Assembly: GCA_011322365.1 (NCBI GenBank)
Contig: DRNA01000206.1
Span: 1-32,618 of the forward strand
Length of the DNA: 32,618 bases
From: Aeromonadales bacterium
Lineage (GTDB): Bacteria; Pseudomonadota; Gammaproteobacteria; Enterobacterales; GCA-002770795
Direction of reading: 5' to 3'
Both the position numbers and the translations under genes were made by a program. Below the pieces are notes generated by a model that saw nothing but the letters and a program-made list of their open reading frames with translations, searched no databases and was not told the DNA's origin. Shown piece by piece: positions 10,401 through 17,848 of this stretch (within the stretch, counting starts at the first letter, position 1; the number at the start of each line of letters is the position of its first letter).

Positions 10401-10568
10401 CTGACCAGGATAACTGGTTCTGATAATTACCTGAACATCTGATAAATCTGGTAAAGCATCAAGTGGTATCTGTTTGATAGAATAAATACCCCAGATGCTA
10501 AACAAAATTGATATTAAAAGAATTAATATCCGATTTTTTATAGACCATCTTATAATAAATTGTACCAT
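7431..10568 (-). CDS. CusA-like heavy-metal efflux RND transporter (HME-RND, predicted Cu(I)/Ag(I))
   Basis: 1045 aa; [100 protein letters not shown]. Confidence 0.94.
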   Translation of the reverse strand: [1045 protein letters not shown]

Positions 10569-10572
10569 TTAT

Positions 10573-11871
10573 TTAATGATCCATCTTGCTATCTATATTA
10601 TTTTTCAGCTCATTATTTTTTATTTCATTTCTTTCCATACGTGCTAAGGCACTTAATATATTACTCTCGGAATCTATAAGAAACTGACCAGAAGTTACAA
10701 TTCTATCACCTTCCTGAAGACCTGACAAAATCTCCATCTGCCCATCCGATTCTTCACCTGCTATAATCTCAACAGGTTGAAGATTAAAATCTGATAATAC
10801 TTTCACTATATGAGCTGAATCAGCAGTTTTTATAACAGCATCTCTTGGTACCAATAACACATTATGTTTTGTTCTTCCCTCAATAAAAACTCTTGCAAAT
10901 GTACTTTGGGTCAAATCTTCCCTGTCAGACTTAAATTTTATTCTGACTTCTAATGCTCTGGTAGTATAACCCACCGGGTCATCCACTCGCTCAACTATTC
11001 CATTAAATAATACACCAGGTAAATTTCTTAATCTAATTCGTACCTTTTGCCCCTCTTTGACTAAATTCCACTGTCGCTCAAAAATTTCTGCCGTTATCTC
11101 AACTACCTGATAATTCCCACCCAGATTAAAAACAGTAAAAGAATTATTAATTTTGTCACTAATTTTTCCTCTCTTTGCATAGATATAACCATCCTCTTTA
11201 GAATATATCCTTACTGGAATATTGGGAGAGGCACCTTGTTGTAGTCTAGATATATCCCCGGCATCAAGTCCTGAGTGTATAAGTTTTGTCATCAGATGGC
11301 TGGCGTTAGATTTATCTTTTCGAGAAAAAAATGTCACGAAGTCTGATTCATTCTTAAATAACTCTTCTGATGCTACAGAAAAAAGAAACTCCTCTTTTTT
11401 GATTATATCCCCACTATATTTCTTATTCATATCTACAATTCTACCTGAAATAGGAGAGGTTATTCTTCTTCTGGACATAGGATCAATTCGAGTTATTTTT
11501 CCAATCGTTTCAATGGTATGTTTAAGATCCCCTCTTTTTACTCTCTGGGTTTTAATTGCTAAACGCTCTTGCATTCCAGGCACTAAATTTACAACAGCAT
11601 AGTCTGGAGACTTTGTATTTTGTTTCTTTTCTTCACTGTTTTCCTTCATTAATACCAAATCCATTCCACAAATTGGACAACGGCCCTCTTTGTCAGATAA
11701 AACATGGGAATGCATTGGGCAAACATAGATTTCTTTCTTAATCTGTTCTTGGTCACGCTGCTTATTTACTGCAGAATTTCCCGCCAGATTCTCAGAGGAA
11801 TTCACCACATTAATTAACACAGTTATACACAATAAAAATGCATAAAACACTATTAACATCTTATTATTCAT
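10573..11871 (-). CDS. CusB-like RND periplasmic adaptor with N-terminal heavy-metal-binding domain
   Basis: YVCPMHSHVLSDKEGRCPICGMDLVLM followed by MFP barrel-sandwich sequence (RRRITSPISGRIVDMNKKYSGDIIKK...); 4-nt gap to the CusA-like gene. Confidence 0.9.
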   Translation of the reverse strand: MNNKMLIVFYAFLLCITVLINVVNSSENLAGNSAVNKQRDQEQIKKEIYVCPMHSHVLSDKEGRCPICGMDLVLMKENSEEKKQNTKSPDYAVVNLVPGMQERLAIKTQRVKRGDLKHTIETIGKITRIDPMSRRRITSPISGRIVDMNKKYSGDIIKKEEFLFSVASEELFKNESDFVTFFSRKDKSNASHLMTKLIHSGLDAGDISRLQQGASPNIPVRIYSKEDGYIYAKRGKISDKINNSFTVFNLGGNYQVVEITAEIFERQWNLVKEGQKVRIRLRNLPGVLFNGIVERVDDPVGYTTRALEVRIKFKSDREDLTQSTFARVFIEGRTKHNVLLVPRDAVIKTADSAHIVKVLSDFNLQPVEIIAGEESDGQMEILSGLQEGDRIVTSGQFLIDSESNILSALARMERNEIKNNELKNNIDSKMDH

Positions 11872-11889
11872 AAATAATTTCTATATTGA

Positions 11890-12849
11890 TTAATTATTTT
11901 TTTCATTTAAGCTCTCAAATTTTATAGCAAAAATTTTATCCCAATTTTTGCCGGTAACATACAACACCCCTGTTTTTTTATCATAGGCTATACCATTTGC
12001 CACACTTGACCAATACTTCCTATTAGTTACAGGATAAAGCCGGCTCAAATCAAGCCATGCCAATACAACAAAATTAGTTTTATCAATAATGGCAATACAG
12101 TCTGTTGGCCAAATATTTGCAAAAATATATTCACCCACCATCTCCATTTCATTTATTCCTTTCAATATCACATTATTTGCTAAAACTTTGTGCTTTTTTA
12201 TTGGCACTTTATTACCTAATCGAAATCGAGACATATCCGTAGTACTATTACTAATTACAATAGTATCATCATCTCTCAGGACGCCCCAACCATCGCCTGT
12301 AAAAGTATATTTCTCCCTCAACCTCATGCTCTTCTTATCAATAACAAGTAACTCTTCTTTTTTTAAAGTTGTCATTAATATAGTATCATCCAATTCTGTA
12401 ATTCCCTCTACAAAAATATTATCCGGCAATTTTAACACATCATATTTAAAGGGAGCATTATCAGTTTTCTGGAGTTGATATTTGATTAACCTTGACTGAC
12501 CCAATCCTCCTGATGACTCAAAAATAAAAGGTTCTGAAAAAAGCAGTCCCTGTGTACTGATTTTGTTTCCATGTTTATAGGTATCCAGAATCTGATATCT
12601 TATATTTTCAAGATTATCATCACTTGAGTTAATGACATCCAAACTGTGACTATAAAAAAGCCTACCAAAATATTTCAAATAATAATTATTTTGTTTATCT
12701 ATAATATATTGGATGGAACAGGTCTGATGTGAAATTTCTATTCTTTTGTCATTGGCACTAAGATAAGAAATTTTACACCAAAAAAAAACAAATAGATTCA
12801 GTAAGATAACTGGTTTTATATCTAACATTAAAACGCCAACTGTAACCAT
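11890..12849 (-). CDS. Glutamine cyclotransferase (plant/bacterial-type glutaminyl-peptide cyclotransferase)
   Basis: STQGLLFSEPFIFESSGGLGQSRLIKYQL, EGITELDDTILMTTLKKEELLVIDKKSM, GWGVLRDDDTIVISNSTTDM, INEMEMVGEYIFANIWPTDCIAIID, VANGIAYDKKTGVLYVTGKNWDKIFAI: blade motifs of the Glu_cyclase_2 beta-propeller family. Confidence 0.88.
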   Translation of the reverse strand: MVTVGVLMLDIKPVILLNLFVFFWCKISYLSANDKRIEISHQTCSIQYIIDKQNNYYLKYFGRLFYSHSLDVINSSDDNLENIRYQILDTYKHGNKISTQGLLFSEPFIFESSGGLGQSRLIKYQLQKTDNAPFKYDVLKLPDNIFVEGITELDDTILMTTLKKEELLVIDKKSMRLREKYTFTGDGWGVLRDDDTIVISNSTTDMSRFRLGNKVPIKKHKVLANNVILKGINEMEMVGEYIFANIWPTDCIAIIDKTNFVVLAWLDLSRLYPVTNRKYWSSVANGIAYDKKTGVLYVTGKNWDKIFAIKFESLNEKNN

Positions 12850-12878
12850 TGAAACAAATATTCAATATAAACAAATTT

Positions 12879-12909
12879 AAAGCCTGTTTATTTCATATAA
12901 ACAGGCTTT
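12879..12909. terminator. Strong hairpin, probable intrinsic terminator (or processing/attenuation element)
   Basis: AAAGCCTGTTTA-TTTCATA-TAAACAGGCTTT: perfect 12-bp stem, 7-nt loop, beginning about 5 nt downstream of the lipoprotein stop codon (minus strand). Confidence 0.65.
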
Positions 12910-12914
12910 TGTTT

Positions 12915-15086
12915 CTAGTGCAATGAATAGATAGCTACGTCATGATGTAATGGATCAAACTGATAAATTTTTAACCGTCTGCTTGGCTCAAAATTAAATT
13001 CAATTTCCACTTTATGCATTCCAGGCAATCCAGTGACATCATCAACAGCTGGAACCATTATCGGGCCCCAGGGACCTCCAGCATTTGGCCATGCATGATG
13101 ACGACCAAATGTAAAAAAACAGCCTGATCCAAATTGTTGGGCTGCATTATCATTAATGGTTCCATCTTCGGTCAAAGCCCGTGGTGAAGGTTCTAGAAAT
13201 TCTTCAGTTCCCCCTGTGTTCATAGGAAAAACTCTATCATTTGAAATGACCTCAGTAACATTCTGTTCAACAATATCACCTTTAATCACGCTCACTCCCT
13301 GACCATCATTCAAAGTTTGAGGAACCTCTCTTAAAGCCTGCTTTGATGTATTTGTCGTATTATCCAGTAACACATGATCCACCAATTGTGTCCGATTTCC
13401 CAAAATTACTGTTTGTTCGGTATGTATTGAATCAGCCATAGCTGTGGTTGGATCAGTATCCTGAAATTGATTTTCCCACCCTCTGGAACCACCAAAGTCT
13501 ACATTCATATAACCATGAGGAAAATGATCACCATTATACAGGGTAACCTTATAATTATAGGGTCTGATGTTCCAGTCATGAGCGCACCCGTTACAAATGC
13601 CTTTAATAGCCGCAGGACCCTGACCGCTATCATCACCTGACAGACCTGTACCGGTAATGCCCTGTCGACTGGCATAAATTGTATTATTGACAAACAATAA
13701 AGTAATAGTGGCATCAGGATCTGCTGTAACTCCTGCTGGAAGTTTAGTTCTGTCCTGCCAATCAAGGAATGCACTCTTCAGCTCATCTGCAAATCCGATC
13801 CTGACTGTAGGTGGTGTAGCATTTGAACCTGATGCAGGAGTGACATACTCACGTAACAAATTCCACATTCTTTTCGCCGGGGAAAGATCACCTATCTTGG
13901 CAATCGCTGCCAATTTCTGAGATTCTCCTCCCATGGGATTTAGCCCGAAAACATCCACTTCATGGGCCACAAGGGTTTTACCACCAGCTGTTTTAAGAGC
14001 ATTTTCCATGACCTGTACTCTTGGGGGGTGGATTCGCCAACCCCAGGTGTAGACCAGATTAAAGTATTTTCCCTGAGTTTCTTTTATTTTTATCTTGTAC
14101 CTCTTGCCTTCCTCCAGCATTGGGAAATATGATTGATCCATAGATGCATGAAATGGTCCTCGACCTCCATCAGGTGCTACATCAAAATTCATAACCATTG
14201 GAGAAAAATCTTCAATACCTCCATGTAAAATGTTGACATGGTAAGTTACAGTCCAGGGAACATCCTGTACCTGTGAAGGGTCTAGAAGTGACACATTTGA
14301 TTCAATATGTTGATCCCAGTAGAGCATTTCCACATCCACATTGCCACCTACTTTTGTGCCACTTTCATCGTAAACCGGCTCAACCACTGCAATTTTATTG
14401 GGGCCGTTGTAATGTAACATGGGGAAACCACTGTAGGCCTTTCCTGGAATATGATTACCCTCCAGAATATCAAGGCCTCGTTGAACTGCCACTTCATCCA
14501 CTTCACCCAGTATTTCTGCTTTTTGTATAGCATCCAATACTTCTCTAAGGGCATCCGTTGGAGATTCTTTATCAATAGAGGTTTTTGTCACCGGGCCATC
14601 ATGAAGCATATATTGGCTGGAGCCCAGTGCTGAAGGCTGTGTGTTCTGCATTTCGTTGCCCAGGAAATCAAACAGATTACTATTGACAGTATTGAGAAAA
14701 TTACTGCCTGGTGGTTTGTCAAATGGACTTTGAGCTGGAAATTGTCCCTCAGGAGTTATCACGGTTGTGGTATCACCAGAGGTTGTTTGCATGGAACCAA
14801 AAAAGCTTCCATTACCGGGATGAGGTTGGGGGCATGGATGTCCTGTCCAGCCACTAAAAGAACCAGTATTAGAACCATCGGGAGGGAACCAGTTTCCAGA
14901 CGTTAACTGACAATTACCAACACCTTCAGGTGAGCCCGGTTCCCACGGTTGTTCTGGAACAAAGGCATCTCTCCCATCCTGTCCATCTTTACCATCTTTA
15001 CCGTCTTTTCCATCTTTACCATCCTGACAGGCGACGAGTAACAAAAAACTCAAACTCAAATAAATAATATTATTCCGTTTTTTCAT
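12915..15086 (-). CDS. Large lipoprotein with short collagen-like (GXY)6 tract; function unknown
   Basis: MKKRNNIIYLSLSFLLLVAC lipoprotein signal with C, then QDGKDGKDGKDGKDGQDGRDA; about 700 aa of sequence with no family I recognise. GGGAGAT precedes ATG at 15086, favouring that start over 15116. Confidence 0.85.
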   Translation of the reverse strand: MKKRNNIIYLSLSFLLLVACQDGKDGKDGKDGKDGQDGRDAFVPEQPWEPGSPEGVGNCQLTSGNWFPPDGSNTGSFSGWTGHPCPQPHPGNGSFFGSMQTTSGDTTTVITPEGQFPAQSPFDKPPGSNFLNTVNSNLFDFLGNEMQNTQPSALGSSQYMLHDGPVTKTSIDKESPTDALREVLDAIQKAEILGEVDEVAVQRGLDILEGNHIPGKAYSGFPMLHYNGPNKIAVVEPVYDESGTKVGGNVDVEMLYWDQHIESNVSLLDPSQVQDVPWTVTYHVNILHGGIEDFSPMVMNFDVAPDGGRGPFHASMDQSYFPMLEEGKRYKIKIKETQGKYFNLVYTWGWRIHPPRVQVMENALKTAGGKTLVAHEVDVFGLNPMGGESQKLAAIAKIGDLSPAKRMWNLLREYVTPASGSNATPPTVRIGFADELKSAFLDWQDRTKLPAGVTADPDATITLLFVNNTIYASRQGITGTGLSGDDSGQGPAAIKGICNGCAHDWNIRPYNYKVTLYNGDHFPHGYMNVDFGGSRGWENQFQDTDPTTAMADSIHTEQTVILGNRTQLVDHVLLDNTTNTSKQALREVPQTLNDGQGVSVIKGDIVEQNVTEVISNDRVFPMNTGGTEEFLEPSPRALTEDGTINDNAAQQFGSGCFFTFGRHHAWPNAGGPWGPIMVPAVDDVTGLPGMHKVEIEFNFEPSRRLKIYQFDPLHHDVAIYSLH
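14967..15020 (-). repeat. Six 9-bp tandem repeats encoding Gly-X-Asp triplets
   Basis: Minus strand GGTAAAGAT GGAAAAGAC GGTAAAGAT GGTAAAGAT GGACAGGAT GGGAGAGAT = (GKD)4-GQD-GRD. Confidence 0.95.
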
Positions 15087-15096
15087 TTTTATCTCC

Positions 15097-15720
15097 CTAC
15101 ACACTGTGCATATCAACGAGAAAGGGTTTAAACTCCTTTCCTGTACTTAACCGTGCAACTGCTTCAGCAATATACAAGGCATGCTGTCGACTGGCTTTAC
15201 TCATCCATCGTCCTGTTTTTTCATTTCCGACCCAGGCGAGGCCATTAATTCGTCCACGTATTCCCCACCCCATCAGGATTTCACGAATATCATCGGGATT
15301 TCCCGTTAAAAATTGCCATCGAGCACCATGTGAATCTGCCAATTCTTTTAAATTGTCTGGTGTATCATGATAAGGGTCTGTAGAAATGGTATACATGAAA
15401 ACATCCTTACCCAGTCTATCTCCTATCATTTTCTGTACTTTTACCATATTACTGATTATTGGAAAATGTTTCTCACCCCGCACCGATGTGAAATTGACCA
15501 AAACCAGTTTATTATGGATAAGCTCTTCGTAGAACCAGGATTTTTTCTTGTGTTGATCGATGACAACTGCTTGAGGAAATCGATGGGAAATTGGACCGGT
15601 AATTCCTCTGGGACAGTTTTTGAAACCAGCCTTTAATGGTTCTGATTTGCTATTACCCGCCACCGCTACGGCCGGCAAAGCCGAAGCTAGTGTCGTAAGA
15701 AATGCTCTTCTATTTTTCAT
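15097..15720 (-). CDS. SCO1/SenC-like thioredoxin-fold protein lacking the CxxxC motif; Tat-type signal
   Basis: NRRAFLTTLASALPAVAVAG signal; LVLVNFTSVRGEKHFPIISNMVKVQKMIGDRLGKDVFMYTISTDPYHDTPDNLKELADSHGARWQFLTGNPDDI matches the SCO fold, with G and F at the expected Cys positions. Confidence 0.82.
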   Translation of the reverse strand: MKNRRAFLTTLASALPAVAVAGNSKSEPLKAGFKNCPRGITGPISHRFPQAVVIDQHKKKSWFYEELIHNKLVLVNFTSVRGEKHFPIISNMVKVQKMIGDRLGKDVFMYTISTDPYHDTPDNLKELADSHGARWQFLTGNPDDIREILMGWGIRGRINGLAWVGNEKTGRWMSKASRQHALYIAEAVARLSTGKEFKPFLVDMHSV

Positions 15721-15762
15721 TGTTTACTCCATCTGAATTTGATGATAAATATAATGCTTTTG

Positions 15763-17523
15763 TTAGCCTGGGGTAATATCCCATCGCAACATCATTGCGT
15801 TGTCTTCATGCACGTTATTATGACAATGAATAACATAGCGACCTACAAAATCATCAAATCGATAAAATACTTTTACAACATCATTTGGACCCAGAGTCAT
15901 GACATCTTTTCGAGACTTCAAAACGCCTGTCGGCGCTTTGCCATTCCATTCCAAAATCTGACATTCCTCAAAATGAACATGACATGGATGTGCCCATGAA
16001 CTTCCAGCATTTCTGAAAGTCCAGACTTCTGCTGTTCCCTGCCGGGGTGATGCTGAAATGATGGCAGGATCCATAAATTGTCCATTAATAGTCCAAAGTC
16101 CCATATCATGATCAAAAACCCATTCACGATGGACCAGGGTATCGAGTACATCCTGTGGAGGAATATCGGGCAAGGGACGCAAAGTGTTGGGAACCTGACT
16201 GACATCGACTTCACCACTATCCATCTCTACGACCCTGAATTGCAAAACTTCCATACGGTCATTGCCGCTGAGACGACGGCCTGTGGGACCTTGTCCACTG
16301 TCCTGTTCCATCAGATTAAGTAATTCCAGCGTATCACCCGCTACAAACTGAGAAAAATCAATAATCACGTCATGGCGATTTGCTGGTCCCAAAATAATAC
16401 TGGTAGCTCCCCTGAAAGGTTCTTCCAGCAGATTGCCATCATTGGTAATAACATCAAATGGAATAGCCGTATCCCTGCTCGAAGTACGGTAAAGACCTAG
16501 CTCATAAAATCGAGATGGGCCTCCATCATAAATACGAAACCTATATTTTCTACGTTTCACATTTAAAAAAGGTTGTACTTTCCGGTTAACCGTTATCAAG
16601 TCACCTAAATGACCATCGGTATCAAAAACATTATAAGTTGGATTGCCCTCGGAATTAAATCTAACATCATGCAATATCAAAGAAATATCAAAACCTAAAG
16701 AATTACCATTTCCATCATCACCAAATTGCATATTGCCCGGTAATTTTAATGCTTGAGGGTTCGGATCTGTTTCATCTCCCGAATCAATATCATCATAAAA
16801 TATAGCCATCCCCGATAATCCGGCATAAACATTAGTAGCTGTAAAATCAATCATATGATCGTGATACCAGAGGCTAGCTAATGCTTCGCGGTAATCATTC
16901 CGGGCATAATACATCGCATAATGATGTTCCCAGAATTCACCAGGCATGGCAAAATCCATAGGATATCCATCACTTTCAGATGCAGTATGAGCATTATGAA
17001 GGTGGGTACTAATAGCGGGATAGCCAATAGGCATCTCAACATTATCCGATGTTGGCAGGTCATTGTAGCGTCGAACAAAAACCGGCTCACCATATCGAGC
17101 AACTAACGTAGGACCAGGTGTTGAAACATTACCAGTGGAAGCGTCACTGTACATCCAGGCAAGTGACCCCGAGCCGGCTGTCTTTCCCGCCTGGGCTGGG
17201 GTTAAAGCACTCAGATCTGAATGATAATTCCACACTCCTTCTGTTATATGCTGTTCATAGACTTTCACCGCCTCAAACTCGTCATAGCGTTGATGTCTAT
17301 TAGGATCAATAGGTGGACTGAGTGCTGCTGCACCTATATTATTGAGTTTCGGTGGTATAAATAGCGGTTCGGTATAGGCGCTAACAGGCGGGCTATCCGG
17401 CTCTGAACCAGGACTTCTTATACCTGTTGGCCTACATAACTGGGCACTTGCAGAACCTGCGCCAAAAATAGCAGGCACCCCCAACAACATACCCCCTTTT
17501 AGGATATTACGTCTTTTGATCAT
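15763..17523 (-). CDS. Multicopper oxidase (CotA/bilirubin-oxidase-like), Tat-exported
   Basis: KRRNILKGGMLLGVPAIFGAGSASA Tat signal; copper motifs STHLHNAH, LWYHDH, HPCHVH, HCHNNVHEDNAMM. AGGAGGAGGGG lies 5' of ATG at 17523. Confidence 0.94.
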   Translation of the reverse strand: MIKRRNILKGGMLLGVPAIFGAGSASAQLCRPTGIRSPGSEPDSPPVSAYTEPLFIPPKLNNIGAAALSPPIDPNRHQRYDEFEAVKVYEQHITEGVWNYHSDLSALTPAQAGKTAGSGSLAWMYSDASTGNVSTPGPTLVARYGEPVFVRRYNDLPTSDNVEMPIGYPAISTHLHNAHTASESDGYPMDFAMPGEFWEHHYAMYYARNDYREALASLWYHDHMIDFTATNVYAGLSGMAIFYDDIDSGDETDPNPQALKLPGNMQFGDDGNGNSLGFDISLILHDVRFNSEGNPTYNVFDTDGHLGDLITVNRKVQPFLNVKRRKYRFRIYDGGPSRFYELGLYRTSSRDTAIPFDVITNDGNLLEEPFRGATSIILGPANRHDVIIDFSQFVAGDTLELLNLMEQDSGQGPTGRRLSGNDRMEVLQFRVVEMDSGEVDVSQVPNTLRPLPDIPPQDVLDTLVHREWVFDHDMGLWTINGQFMDPAIISASPRQGTAEVWTFRNAGSSWAHPCHVHFEECQILEWNGKAPTGVLKSRKDVMTLGPNDVVKVFYRFDDFVGRYVIHCHNNVHEDNAMMLRWDITPG

Positions 17524-17563
17524 GAACCCCTCCTCCTGAAAATTCCTCTTCATAATCGAGGAC

Positions 17564-17592
17564 ACTATAGACGAAACCATTTTATTATGCAA
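17564..17592 (-). promoter_or_regulatory. Putative sigma70 promoter of the multicopper oxidase transcription unit
   Basis: Minus strand TTGCAT (17587-17592), 17-bp spacer, TATAGT (17564-17569), about 40 nt upstream of the RBS-supported ATG at 17523. Confidence 0.6.
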
Positions 17593-17848
17593 TTTTCAGA
17601 TTAAACTGATGCAAAAGTAGGGTTTGTTAATATGCTTTTAATAATTAGATTCATTCTGGTGCAGGTGATTGCCAGAGGCTTTCTTAATTTATCTTCAATA
17701 GAATTCTCTTACAAAAATTGGGCACGACTCTCCAATATAAGTAACTACTGTAAGGCAATATTCTTTTTACATTAAAATAATTAATGGTAGAGCCAGAGAA
17801 GAGAATAACATCATTAATTAATGAGTCACCAACTGGCTCTGACTTCAA

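Noticed and set aside
11222-12478. Plus-strand ORFs of 126, 61 and 129 aa
   Set aside because: Antisense shadows of the CusB-like and glutamine cyclotransferase genes without start context or motifs.
13570-13600. CNGCAH in the lipoprotein as a heme c site
   Set aside because: A heme c motif needs CXXCH; here the His is one residue too far (CNGCAH).
13505-14633. Short ORFs on both strands within the lipoprotein gene
   Set aside because: Overlap a long continuous ORF with signal peptide and RBS; no supporting features.
14967-15020. Tandem 9-bp repeats considered as a CRISPR or intergenic satellite
   Set aside because: In-frame coding repeats giving Gly-X-Asp triplets; no spacers.
17789-17840. 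AGAGCCAG...CTGGCTCT inverted repeat downstream of the CDF gene
   Set aside because: Only 8-bp arms with a long loop and no clear T tract; too weak to call a terminator.
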